From assembly GCA_016169945.1 (NCBI GenBank), contig JADLSH010000076.1:1245001-1309000 (forward strand): a stretch of DNA of 64,000 bases. Reading direction: 5' to 3'. A program made the translations under genes and the position numbers. Below, in pieces: positions 1 to 11,753 of the stretch; position 1 is the first letter of the stretch; every line of letters begins with the position of its first letter. Under the pieces are notes generated by a model. That model was given only the letters and a program-made list of their open reading frames with translations, made no database searches and was not told where the DNA came from. The DNA is from Trachythela sp. YZ-2020. Its lineage: Eukaryota; Cnidaria; Anthozoa; Malacalcyonacea; Clavulariidae.

Positions 1-298
1 CGTCATTCAAACGTGCAGTCCACATCAACTAAAGCGCATGGTGAAGACGTTGCAGTGATTTGTGAGTCTGGATTCCACCTTTCAAACCAAAACCAAGGTT
101 CTTGCACCTGTTTGGACGGAAAATGGGTTCCTCCTCTTCCTTTGTGTCCAATGACAAACAGGTGTCCTTTCCCTGAGAAACCAGTGAATGGATTGGTTTC
201 TTCAACTGGATTGCAAGAGGGATCAAAGGCTTCTTATGTCTGTCACAAAGGACATGTCCTCAACAAACATTTTGGCGATCAACAAACATTTTGGAAAG
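1..298 (+). CDS. Partial gene: exon with sushi/CCP modules
   Basis: The frame from about base 13 encodes one almost complete sushi (complement control protein) module and the start of a second. Visible hallmarks are a Cys followed by GFHL, a Cys-x-Cys, the G-K-W-x-P-P-L-P-x-C ending typical of sushi modules, then a new C-P-F-P start with a later Y-V-C-H. Sushi modules are extracellular adhesion or binding domains. The open frame runs to base 402, but similarity stops near base 265 and AAAG|GTAATC at 298/299 is a reasonable splice donor, so I end the exon there; GTGCAG before base 19 could be the acceptor. The rest of the gene lies outside the window to the left. Host gene or fragment cannot be decided. 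Confidence 0.55.
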
Positions 299-2709
299 GT
301 AATCTGGTGCATGATAGCCTTAGCAATTCTACGCTGCGATTAAAGCTTTTTCCAACCGAGTTTTTCAAACAGATAATCGGCATTTGTATCGTAACTAGAT
401 GACGTCAGTACTCTGGCAGCACGATTTTGCAGTTTTTGTAAATTATCCGCTGGAGTACTACCGCAGCTATCCCAGATAACGGAACAACAGTCGAAATGGG
501 GTTGGACTTCATTTTAGGAACATTAGTTGCATTTCATTTTAACTAGCTTGAATCAGTGCTTTGAATTTCCCACCTTCCCGCCTCATTCTCAAGTGAATGT
601 TAACGAATTGCATTTCTTCTTGACTCACGAGAAGTATATTTGACAGAATGTATATTATAACTTGAAAGTGCTTAAAAAAGTTTAACAGATACGGTATCAA
701 TAGAGAATCTTCGCAAACACCCCCCGGAAAGTTTACACTATGATGTATCTATGTATCGCTCGTGTGAATTTTCGCCCCTCATCACAATACTGCAAAGTTA
801 AAAACTTTGCACTAAAAACTATTCACAAGACTATATTTGAACACAATATTTTATAAGAAACGCGACCACTATAAAATGTGGAATTACCAAATCTGAAATT
901 CCGGTTTATCCACAGGTCTATCTTCGTATTTCCACGTTTTTATATGAATATAACGACATTTTGTCAATCGTAATGTTGAATTTTAAGATCTAGCCTGCGA
1001 ACAGGCAAAATTGAACGATGTAATGACCTTGGCGAACATTACGTCATTGCATTGTAAGCCACTTGCTGATTGGCTATCAATTTAAATGAGCTGGTCGCTG
1101 AATGGCTATGAGCTAACAGCTAACAGCTAACTTAACATTAACAAGTCGATAGCATTATATCTGCTACGCAGATACAAAAACATTCGCGTCCCGGTTGTTA
1201 TCAGACATGCAACGACGAGCCGAAGTAAGTGCACTCGAGCAACTTGACTTTCACCTCAAATTGGTCGTGTTAAGATCAGAGGTGATTGCGGATTTTATGC
1301 ATGCAAAATTTACGCGCGACGAGCATTTTGGTGAAATGGAATAATCTTAAGAATTCCCAAAAGAACCTACCTTTTCACAAAGTTGAAAGGTATCTGCGAA
1401 ATGAAATGAAGATTACAACGCTTTAGACACTTCAAGTAGACGTTGTGCTTGGTCATGTTGTTGATCAGGATTGGAAAATCGAAGGTGCGTCCACCGTGCG
1501 CGCACAACACTAAAATTGAAGAAAAATTTAATGTTTTAATGAAATTCGGCAACCATAGTGGTAGTCTGGATGCTGAAAATGTTGAACACTAACAACTGCG
1601 CTGGATCACAATTCCACCTTGTTGACCGGCATTGCAGATTTAGAAATGATATCTATTTGCAGAATTGACCTTTTCGGCACTAAAAACACGAGCAACTTCC
1701 GCGAGCATTTCAGTGTTGTTTTCTTCAAATTTTGTTGTTTTTGGCAAATATTTTTTACCTTCGAGTTGAGAACAACTCTTTCAAAGATAGGAGCATGTTT
1801 TCCTGTTGCAAGTTTGAAAACAAACCTTTTAATTTCAAATAAAATGATGGCTTCGGTATGTTTTATACGCGACCACAACAAGCCGGCGTCGGGCCATCGA
1901 TGATTGCTGGTATTTTTGTCATATTTTTTCATAAAATTTTCCGTGTTATGTAAGTATTATTCTGCTGTTGACATGAAAAATGTTTGCCGACAAGCTTTCC
2001 TTGAAATCATCAACAACAATGAAATCCGATGGCTGTGACGAGTCATCGACTGATGCAGCAAGATTCTAAAAAAGTTGGAAACATTTTGGCAAAATTTAAA
2101 ACACGCAAAAAACAAGCAATCATCAGGCTTTCTACAACTTGTTGACAAGTTGCATCAAGCCGGTAAAACCCGCAACTGTGGCGTTTCTGGCTGTGTAGTT
2201 AACTAAATAGACAAGTTCTAAAGTGTGTACAGTCCTCATGCACGTATTTCATTGCACGCAGTGAAACCTCACCGTCTCTATTTTCACTAGGCGATCTAAA
2301 ATAAATATAACGAGACATCGTCAATGGGTTATGGCTGCAAACAAATCGCAGATCTTGCTCTCACATTAACGGACAATATCGTTGGTCTCACAAAAACGCA
2401 ACACTGTCACCATATTTCGTAGAATCAGAGGATACAGTTATCACAGGGATATTTGATGAGCTGTCACCAACAGAAAAAACTGTGGATGTTTGCAACCAGG
2501 ATTAAACGTATTGAAAAAATGAAACGTTCTCTGGTTGAAATGTTAATTTATTACAAGCTTTCGGCTGTCAGTCTGTGGTCTTCAACCGGTGGAATATGTT
2601 AGCGTCCTTTTCACATTTATATTCTACCCGTTGAAGGTATTGTTTGTATTCTACCGGAGTTTAAAATATTAGGATCGCATCTCACAGTTTGACAGAAATG
2701 TCAGGTTAA
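299..2709. other. No supported gene; AT-rich non-coding sequence
   Basis: Open frames here are short and on both strands without domain signal. A coding-looking run on the plus strand at about 1969-2180 has good amino-acid composition but contains two in-frame TGA codons. A short run at about 2401-2506 ends in TAA. A GCCTG-CGAA-CAGGC mini-hairpin lies near 999-1012. These may be remnants of one decayed gene, but I cannot name it. Confidence 0.4.
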
Positions 2710-2955
2710 AGGGGTAAGATCTTCCAAGATCTTGACAAGACGTTCAACCTGAACAAAGAGTTTGAAAAGCATTTTCCATGTCGGATGAGTGATGCTGAAA
2801 GACTTTACTTGTTTATCGCCAGTTTTACAGCAACTCCATCCAATAGAAATAAAGTTTTGCCATTATGTACTGCAACTACAAAAAATGTGCTGGCAGTTGC
2901 TATGGCAACAATAACGTTTCAAAATGGCGTCAAACTACCGTTCAACCTAATTTAA
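2710..2955 (+). pseudogene. Exon-like open stretch, unrecognised
   Basis: An 81-codon run without stops ends in TAA at 2953-2955. Its first ATG falls a third of the way in. The translation is charged and well balanced (K-E-F-E-K-H-F-P-C-R then D-A-E-R-L-Y-L-F-I-A), unlike a translated spacer. It could be an exon or a gene fragment related to the exon-like stretch at 3387-3857. I recognise no family. Confidence 0.25.
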
Positions 2956-3386
2956 TTCGAAAACGAAGCCGGTGACCCCCAATTTTTTTTTCATAAACTT
3001 TTTTCCACATGCAGCCATAAGCAATCAAAATGCGTAAAACCTAATTTTTTATCTGTAAGTCTTAAAAGCTGCAAAAGCGACTTAAATTGCGATCCAGGAG
3101 TAACTGCGCCGGATCACAATACCTCCTTCCATTTCGCCCCTGTCTTACCTTCACAGCTGTCTTTCTTTTCAGGCCAAGAAAGAAGTAAGTCAATGACTCT
3201 TCCTTCTTTCCCGACCGACCAGAAATAAAGTTTGTCTGAGTCTGTTAAAAAAATATAAAAAATATATGGTTGGCCCTTTATGATGTCAAGAATTACAAAC
3301 ACGATCAAGAATTACATTGACTGAGCGATTGGTCAAACACCGCATGCCCGCTTGAAAAACAATGCATGACCTGTTAAGGACATAGC

Positions 3387-3857
3387 ATGCAAGGCCACAT
3401 GAATTCAGGACATGAATTCAAACAATACTTGACAAAGATTCAGAAGGAAACCCGTACCAAACATTTAATTTTTTTGGCCCAAGCCGTGCGAACACAACTT
3501 GATAACGGCTTTTCCGTTAGATTCATGGAAGATTCACAAGTCACTGTGAGATGTATGTATATTTCTCTGATAACACATCCCTCCTCCCCACGAGAGACCC
3601 TCCCTGATAAAATTGGGGGCGGTTATTAAATTAGTATCATTGTTTATCGATGCAATTGAGACCGGTCTACGAGATGAAGTTATTCGAAACAAGGTCCGAT
3701 CTGAAGAAGTGATGGATGCTTGGAACAAGATCATGTCAGTGGAGGGTGAAAGGAAATCCAAGCTTCGCCCTCATACCACAAAGGCAAACAACTTGGGTGT
3801 TACATCAAGTTACGATGTTGAGAAACAGAACCCCAAAAAGCAAACCAGTCAAGGTTA
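3387..3857 (+). pseudogene. Unrecognised coding-like fragment ending at a splice donor
   Basis: Two overlapping plus-strand frames (3387-3629 and 3613-3858) look like one coding region with a frame change near 3610. The second frame contains an acidic/basic helical stretch (I-D-A-I-E-T-G-L-R-D-E-V-I-R-N-K) and ends at CAAG|GTTAGT, a good donor at about 3854. The end of this exon and its donor lie inside a 190-bp block that is repeated at 4079-4268. I do not recognise the protein; it may be a host exon or part of an old element. Confidence 0.3.
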
Positions 3858-4268
3858 GTCAGCCATTCAATCTCAAAACCTGACAACAGTTCTATGAAGA
3901 ACTGAACTTGAACAACGGCATAATTCATGTTCGGCAGCGGCAATTTTTACTTATGAATTTAGAACGGAGTACTGGGCCCGAATGTACAATGGAATGCACT
4001 GATTTTCGTGCAAAAGTCACAGGCTTTTTTCGTGTTGTTTGCACGAGGTTGTGGCAAACAAACGGCCGATTTAAAATGAAGCAAACCAGTCAAGGTTAGT
4101 CAGCCATTCAATCTCAAAACCTGACAACAGTTCCATGAAGAACTGAACTTGAACAACGGCATAATTCATGTTCGGCAGCGGCAATATTTACTTATGAATT
4201 TAGAACGGAGTACTGGGCCCGAATGTACAATGGAATGCACTGATTTTCGTGCAAAAGTCACAGGCTTT
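3838..4268 (+). repeat. 190-bp direct duplication (two copies)
   Basis: Copy A is 3838-4027 and copy B is 4079-4268, offset 241 bp. They differ at only two bases that I can see (a T/C and a T/A). The 51-bp spacer between them ends in GTTTGCACGAGGTTGTGGC-type sequence not found in either copy. Both copies include the CAAG|GTTAGT donor-like site. Copy B is followed by GGCTCGGGGTTCGAG, which resembles a tRNA B-box but has no matching cloverleaf. Confidence 0.9.
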
Positions 4269-4655
4269 ACCCAGCGCAGCCTCCTCAGAGGACCGCGGGC
4301 TCGGGGTTCGAGATTGACCCACTGATAAATAAAAAAATCCGCGAAATTTTATTAATACACATGCACAACACAAATATCGTGCGATCATACGAGTCTAATC
4401 TGCAAAATAATGTCGACGAAAAAGAGATCGATTCAAAGATCTAATTACAGTTCAAAAGAAACATTTTAAATCATGGTCAAGTTCGTGAATTTGTCAATTT
4501 GGGTGTTTTTTCAAAAGACTCGCAGAAGAAACACCAACATCATCGCCGAAAATTTGCAAAATGCATTAATACTCTGTAAGAAAGGGGAAAAAAGATAAAT
4601 ATATGATGATAAACATGGTACAATATAAGACAGCGGCATAAAGTTGGACATTTTT

Positions 4656-4915
4656 TCATTCGTACTTCAAAAGCTCCATCAAGTATTCCGTATCACTGAG
4701 AAGCTGCGTGAGCTCATCATCATCATTTCTATTAATGATAAGAATGAAATAAATGAATGAGTAAAGAATGAAATAAATGAATCGGATGGTAACATGATTT
4801 TTCACTTACAAACAAACTTTACACACGAATTTTTTCGTTTCGGCACAAAGCAATTCTGCGAGGGGGATGTTGTGTCTACATTTTGGAATTGCGATAAACT
4901 GTCCATCTTTCGTGT
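4656..4915 (-). CDS. Two small exons, unknown product
   Basis: On the minus strand a pyrimidine-rich acceptor (…CACAG) opens an exon at 4915-4810 that ends at GTAAGTG; a second acceptor (ATTAATAG) opens an exon at 4728-4656 that ends in TGA. The two join in phase and give a C-terminal peptide rich in Cys and acidic residues (C-A-E-T-K-K-F-V-C-K-V-C, then D-D-D-E-L-T-Q-L-L). Upstream exons would have to lie under the divergent helicase gene, so this may be a relic or a third small gene of the same element. No family recognised. Confidence 0.3.
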
Positions 4916-4982
4916 CTGTGAAAAAAAAAAGAAACCCCAAGTAATTTTTATGTGTCATAATGAACAAACAATTATATGAATC

Positions 4983-7900
4983 TTGTTGCAACGTATGTTA
5001 CCTATTTTTCCGTTCATTTTTGCTGGATTGAACATAACACCTAAAGAGTATCAGACAAAATGCCTAACACATCTTCTTGGTGGATCGCGCGATATTTTTT
5101 GTACCCAACCAACGGGATCAGGGAAAAGTTTAGTTTACCAGCTGTTCCCGTTTGCTTTGGATTTCTATCAAGCAAGAAAAGTGGGAAAGGAACCTGAAGG
5201 AAAGAAAACGAGTAATATTGTTCTCATTGTCTCTCCTCTGATTTCTCTGATGAAAGATCAGATAGACAAACTTGAGAATTTTGGTGTTCCCACCATCAAT
5301 TTAGCTGAGGCCAACACTCCCATTGATAAAGAACGTCTCGTCAATGGCGATTTTACTTTTGTATTTGGCAGTCCAGAAGCGTTTTTTTCGACCGAATCGA
5401 GACAATTGTTAAAGTCAAAGATTTATCAGGAAAGTGTCATTGGAGTATTTATTGACGAGAGTCACTGCGTGGCTAAATGGTACGTAAAAATATGTAACAT
5501 ATTTATTAAATTAAACAAACTATCTGCCAACAAGTCATGTTAAGTTATCCTTTAACATGCACCCCTCTTTCATATTCCACTCTGTCTAAACCAAGATGAT
5601 TTTACACCAGTCAAGGAAAAGTCTTATGTTACTGGCTTATTTTAGCCCCATTTGATGCCACTGATTAATACTTTGTTTTAATTTATTAATTTTGAGAGAA
5701 AATAGATTCACATTCGCAATAATTTTTTTCACATTGAATTGTATGTCATATTTTATATTTTATATGTGCTATTTTATACCAACCAATCTTAATTAATCAA
5801 TACCAAAACAATAAAACCAATTTATGATTTATATAAATAATAAAACTACCATAATTACATAAATTAATTACCAACTAATGCACAAGTCTCATTCCGTAGA
5901 GTAGAATTGTCTGATGTTAGCCAGGTGAAATGCTAAACTAGGGCATATGGGGGTGTTTTGCACGTTAAAGGTTTAATTATGTGGGTTTATGTCATGGAAA
6001 TCACAGCATCAGTATTGTAATGATGTAGCATCAAAGCAATGCTTGATTGCAATCAAGATCAATAGTGTGACATAAACCAACATTAGCCCCATGGAATAGC
6101 AGTTTTCTGAAGTATAGGTTTCCTGTTATCATATTTAAGAAGTAGCACTATCAAGATCTGAACACCTCAACTTTCTTTATCAGATTTAGCAATCCTAATT
6201 TTTGTATTATTTCATTTATTGCTAGGGGAATGATTGCCCCTTCATGCTGTCACTGAAAATTACAATTTATCTCAGTGGCAGCGCCAGAGTGCTGAAACTG
6301 GGGAGGACTATCTCCTGTTCAAGGTGCCAGCCATCAAGGGGGGTCCAGGGCATATTCAACCCCAGAAAAATTTTAAAATCTAGAGTCCCTGAAATGCGAT
6401 TTCCTGGATTTTCAGGGTAGCATTGTACAAAGTTTCGAACATTTTCATATGGGGTTTATGGAAACAACTGAGTGGTCTCACTAACTTACCCCCCCCCCCC
6501 ACACACACACTTTTCTCACCGGATTTGCACAAATTAGAAAATTGACCTTGACAGGAACTGGGGGAAAGTCCTTCTCAAGCCCCCTCCCCATGGTGCCATA
6601 CTGATTTATCTATATTTTGTATCAGGCTGCTGTAAAAACAAAACACTATCTCTACATACACAAGTGCTCTTTTATTGTTTTAATAGGGGTATCAATACAA
6701 AGTCAAGTCATGCCTTCCGGGAGTGTTATGGTAAATTATCAGAGATGCGATCTTTACTTCAACCTATTCCATTTGTGGCCCTCACAGCTACTGCATCGAA
6801 ACAAGTTGAGTGTGTAATAACAAAATCCCTATCAATGTTTAATTATGAGTATATTGGAAGTTGTCCAGATAGAAGTAATATTAGATATGCAGTAATAAAT
6901 GTTAAGTGTAAGAACATTAAAGAAAAATTTCAAGTGGTGGATAGACAAGCTTAAGGAGCATGGACAGAAATCAGTAAAGTACCTTGTGTTTTGTCGAAAC
7001 CACAGAACTGTCGGTAAATGCTATGGTACAGTATTAAATACATTAAAGGAGAAAGCTCACATTAATTTAGGAGATGGAAGAATGAACTTTCAAACCAGAC
7101 TCATTGCAATGTTCCACAGTGACACAGATCAACAAGTTAAAGATTTTGTATTGAAGTCATTTTCGTTAAATGATGGCATAGTTCGTGTCATTTTCGCGAC
7201 TATTGCTTTTGGAATGGGGGTTGATTGCAAGGGTTTAACAACTGTGATACATTATGGACCATCAAATGACATTGATGATTACTTCCAAGAAACTGGTCGA
7301 GCTGGACGTGGGATCACAAACACATGCCATGCACTTCTTGTACTGTACCCTGGCTGTTTATCAAGTAAACTGATAAGCAATGAAATGAAACTGTATTGTA
7401 GGAATGAAACAACCTGTCGTCGGTGTTTACTGTTAAGAAATTATGGCGGTGCAATTATTGACAACCACCAAATCCCCAAGAAGCTCTGTTGTGATATTTC
7501 TGGAAAGGATTGGCAGGATAACTCTGATGGTTCAGTTAACTTTGAAAGAAGCAAACCAGAAATTTATTTAGATAACAGAAATATTAAGTTGAGGAACTTA
7601 AATACAACTGCAAAACTTCCCGCAGGTTTCGAAAATATTGTCAGACAAGAATTAACAAAATTGAGAGAACGTTTTTTAATTCGTAATTAGAATGAAACGT
7701 ATTCGGATGAAGACATTTCGTTTGGTTTTCCCAAGAGAGTAATTGATGATGTAGTATCAAATTTCGCATCACTAACAAGTAAAGAAGCAGTTTGGGAAAA
7801 GACGTCAATATTTGATTGGAATATATGTCAGAGTATTTACGAAAAAGTACAAGAGCTCTCTCACATTATCAATCCTAGTACCATGGAATCTGTCAAGACA

Positions 7901-8056
7901 TCAAAGTCGTACATCAACCGAAGTGACCCTGAAAGCTCTGAAAGTTCGGATAGCGATCATAGTAATAATAGTATTACTAGTGATGAGAGTGAACTTAACT
8001 TCGATATGGACATAAATTATGGGATTTCTTCAGATTCAGAGAGCGATCGTGACTAA
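4983..8056 (+). pseudogene. RecQ-like superfamily 2 DNA helicase, broken
   Basis: Exon 1 (4983-5479) carries helicase motif I (T-G-S-G-K-S), a motif Ia stretch (V-S-P-L-I-S-L-M-K-D-Q) and a RecQ-style DExH box (D-E-S-H-C-V-A-K-W). The intron 5480-6686 (GTACGT…ATAG) splits the Trp codon. Exon 2 starts F-R-E-C-Y-G-K-L and has motif III (A-L-T-A-T-A), then motifs V and VI (F-A-T-I-A-F-G-M-G-V-D and Q-E-T-G-R-A-G-R-G) and a Cys-rich zinc-binding-like stretch. Known function of the family: ATP-driven 3'-5' DNA unwinding. Lesions: an extra base in the TTT at 6928-6930 shifts the frame, and TAG at 7688-7690 interrupts it. Beyond that TAG the same frame stays open for 121 codons to TAA at 8054, including a Ser/Asp-rich tail. 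The 3' end lies 140 bp from that of the convergent DUF6589-like gene, suggesting both belong to one transposon. Confidence 0.85.
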
Positions 8057-8195
8057 CTATTTAAATACCCATTTAGAATCGGATCAAGACATAATATATC
8101 CTAGATTTGTAATTACAAAAATTTGGCCAGATTATTAATCTTTAAAATCACGTCCCATGATAATTACAAGTCCATGAGCTATTTAAACTTGAGAA

Positions 8196-11100
8196 TCACA
8201 AGGAATTTTGTTGATAAATGCTTAAAACTTTATATTCATTTATCTTCTCAATCATCCATTGCTTTAGTTTTAATGGATCAATCGTCTGTAGAATGGTTCT
8301 TGGGAAGGATGGGAATGCCTTGTAGCATCGTCCAGGAATGTCATGAAAGACACAGGAAGCATGAAAAGCAAGTGCTAGCTCATTAATTTCTTCATGAGTG
8401 TTCGGCGTGCAATGTTTTCCAGACATTTTCTTGACAGTAGAATTTTGGTCGTATTTTAAAAGCACCTCTTCAACACGCTGGTACGAGCAGCTACTTCTGG
8501 TTATAGACTTTTCAGAAACCTTCCCCATATATCCCTTGCAATCAAGCTTGAAGGCACGATTCTAATATCTAATATCACCACGATTATTGACAAATCGATT
8601 CCAGATGACATCATGTGCTAGCTTCGGTGGAAGTAAGAACTTTATTTGTGCTAGTTGGTGTAAAACATGATATGCATACTTGTGCTTACCATTGTTTTTG
8701 AAAAACAACATCATGAATTTAAGCAATCGTACAATTTGCCTACCGTCAGAGTTTTCTCGCATCTTCAAAATCTTTAGCAATCATGCAAAGGGTTAAAGCG
8801 TTCACTGAATAATTTCTAACATGATCCATCGAGTTCATGCGATCTTCAGATTTTTCACTGCCTTCCTCTGTTTCCTTAATATGCTTAAGGAGATGTTTTC
8901 GTAGCGACTTTAAATGCTTGTATTCCTTTCCGCATTCCTTATAAAAATAATATAAAATAGTTAAAATTTATAACCATGTAGAGCTTATACTTGAACTTAC
9001 ACTGTACAGGGTGTATCAAAAAAAAGGTAATCCAACTTTAGCATGCCATTGTGCGTTAATTACTCGGTGCATAATCATAAAGATCAGGCTTTTAGCTGTT
9101 GGATGACACGTTTTTCATCCAATATGGAGGGGAAATGAGCAAATACGAGCCCGATAAAAATTGTTTGTCGAAATTGCATATTTTCAGCTCTGTGCCTAAT
9201 TAAAGCAGTGCATAACAAAAGGAAAAGCAATTAATCACGAATGTGTTATTTTAACAATGAGTTTAGAGCTGGTTTACAAGATGTTTATAATAATTATGCA
9301 TACGCACGTATTTTATTGAAGTGAAATTCATCAACTTAAGTCCTAAAGGGAGTTAATTTTCAATAGTTTTAGACCCAATTCTCAAAGGTGAAAATATGCA
9401 ATTTCGACAAACAATTTTTATCGACTTCGAATAACAATAGCTGCATGCGTCATTGACATTAGAAAAGATGCTCTCCATAAGCAATATATGTCTAATAACA
9501 TATACATCAGAAACCCACTCAACAAAGGAACACAAAAAAAGTTTGAGATAGCGGGGGCTCAAGATAACCGATCTGTGTCAAAACAGTAAGTATAAAGATT
9601 TTAAACGTAGTGGCTATAGAGTATAGTCCAAATACCTATTGATATAGACTTTTATTTGTTAATTCGTCAAAACATACAATAAACAGTGTCAAATCGTAAA
9701 CTGAAAGAGCGCATTCTGTTTTATAATTCGTTTTATTGTAGTTCACGGGGAAGGAAGAATTAATTGGAGTGTTATAAAAACAGCTTTTAAGCATGGACTA
9801 GAATAAGTATTCGTAAATCCATGGGAAATGTGTTTAAGTTCGAAATAAAGGGGATTCGAGATCATTAGATATTACTACAGAGAATCGACATTTGTACCGA
9901 TAATGGTTGCATATTTTACCTCGCATTTAAACTTATCATCGTCGCTCATATCAAAGCTGATATCGTCCGGCAGGACACATTTGAGCACAACCGAATTCAG
10001 AAGTAAGTCAGCTTTGTCGCCATCTGATAAAAGACAGAATTATTCAAATCTCAGAAATGTTTTCCATCTTAAACGTTTCCATACAAGCACTCAAAATCAT
10101 TGAATCGGTAAATTTTTCCACAGGAAATTTGTTGCAGCATTGACATTACTCATAGGTTCTGTAGGTACATCACTAGCGTTCAGAAAGTTTCTGCATGTAT
10201 ACAGAGTCCCTTTGTCTGCTGAGGAGTTGCTCGAGTATAGAACACTCCATATAACCTGCAGAAAAAAAGCACACGCAAACATTTTATTACCTACATTACA
10301 AATATATCTTAGCGCATCAACGCAAAGCAATGTATTTACTATTGGGTACAGCCTATACCTAGCTTTATTAATTGTTTGACCAACGTGTTTACTGTGACAC
10401 CAACTCCATATCTAACAAAGGCAAAGCCGTAATTCGTATAACAAAAAATAACTGTGACTGACCTCTAAGAAATTTCCAAATGTATGGAAATCTTCAATGA
10501 CAGGCTTCAAACCTGTCAACCTCTTTCCCGATGTGGGTGCATCCCTCATGTCTTCTTGTGCATTCACACAGCGTTCACATGTCAACAAGTCTCCACCGAA
10601 GATTGTCTCTTCGAATACTTCGTTCTGTATTTGAGGAACGTATTTGTGCATGGACTGCAATATTTCGATCATTTCAGAGCTTTTGTTTTCATCCTTGCTA
10701 AGCACGCCGAGAGGCACCTATGATGAGTAAACTACTGAATTAGGAACTACTGAATTTTCTAAATTTGCACCCGGTTGAATCAAAACTGGTTCCATGAGTA
10801 ATCCTCATGGGTTAATGTAAAATTTAAAAAAATTTAAAAACAGCACTATTATTTGTTATAAATTTCTCGTAATTGAAGGTGTATATTTTCGGAAGTTTGA
10901 AATAAATTTTGGACAGTTAGGTGCAAACTGCATTTAATACAAATTGAAACCAGAACATTTGATTATAAGTTTTAACCCAGCCCCAATCATATAGGATTTG
11001 GTAAGCAAGCTTTTAAATAACCAGCCCATGAATTTTGAACCCCGACCTGGTATGAGCTCTGCCCCACTGGCATTGTACAATTTTCTAGCAAACTTTCAGA

Positions 11101-11429
11101 ATTTTTTTCATCTAAAATAATATACTTATTTATAGCTTCGTATATATCAGTTACTTATGCAGTTATCAAACCTGCCAATAATTTTACGCGAGAAAAATAT
11201 ACACTTGTCCAGATTCCTTATTTATTTTTAATAAAAACAAATTGTCACGTATACCTTTCTTGATTTTAATGAGGTGTATTTGGTATATGGATGATCAAGA
11301 TGTGATGGTATGTAGCCAGACAACCACTGAAAAGATGGCACATATTTTATTAACGTGTTTCCAATGATATATTTGAAATCTTCTCGTAGTACACGATTGT
11401 CGTTAATGTCAGGAATAAAATTGCATAAC
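8196..11429 (-). pseudogene. DUF6589-like transposon protein, 3' half
   Basis: Exons read right to left: 11429-11255 (L-R-E-D-F-K-Y-I-I-G-N), ending at AAG|GTATAC; 10717-10463 (K-D-E-N-K-S-S-E-M, then F-G-G-D-L-L-T and P-V-I-E-D-F-H); 10255 to about 9920 (S-S-A-D-K-G-T-L-Y); and 8937-8196. Joins at 10463/10255 and 9920/8937 are in phase; the last recreates a C2H2-type finger (C-E-E-C-G-K-E-Y…H-L-L-K-H). This order matches proteins annotated DUF6589, a family abundant in invertebrate and fungal genomes that I take to be transposase-related. Lesions: frame breaks near 10110 and 10030, a frameshift near 8765, and an apparent deletion with in-frame TAG at 8562. The 5' half continues at 18645-22757 beyond the inserted element. 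Confidence 0.8.
9007..9430. repeat. MITE-like inverted repeat inside an intron
   Basis: A perfect 35-bp inverted repeat (9152-9186 and 9389-9423) flanks about 200 bp. The sequence starting near 9007 (CAGGGTGTATCAAAAAAA) resembles mariner-type termini, but no transposase is present. It lies in the intron between the last two DUF6589-gene exons. Confidence 0.6.
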
Positions 11430-11654
11430 TAGGCCGTGAGCTAGTGCCTGAAACTTTTAGTTTCATTGGACACCTCGCTAAGCTAAAAAATAATTACATA
11501 TTCTTATAGATTAAAACACGCTGAATCCAAATCTAAAAAGTTCTTGTCGATCCCGCCTGCAGTTTTTTTTTAATTCTCGATTGAAATCTTCAAAATTCAC
11601 TATTTTGAATGCCATCGCGCGATTGCGTTTCACGAAAACACATCTTTCAAAAAA
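11430..11654 (+). repeat. Left terminal inverted repeat of Academ-like element
   Basis: About 225 bp, inner end CATCTTTCAAAAAA. Matches the right TIR at roughly 90 percent by eye. It lacks the CTCGCTTAGCGAGG duplication present in the right TIR and differs in a short segment near the outer end. Confidence 0.9.
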
Positions 11655-11753
11655 TGTCTTAGCAATAATCGAACCTACATCGCCTTCAACTCGGGCACAT
11701 TCGGGCCATTCTAAGATACATAAAATTGTGACACATCATTATTCGTAAACAAA

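Noticed and set aside
1606..1932. 108-codon minus-strand frame with an opposite 94-codon plus-strand frame
   Set aside because: Neither has a domain, splice context or convincing composition.
4270..4325. tRNA-like B-box sequence GGGGTTCGAG after the 190-bp repeat
   Set aside because: No acceptor stem, A-box or anticodon arm can be placed around it.
10140..10723. Plus-strand open frames at 10140-10379 and 10484-10723
   Set aside because: They are antisense shadows of DUF6589-gene exons whose minus-strand motifs are clear.
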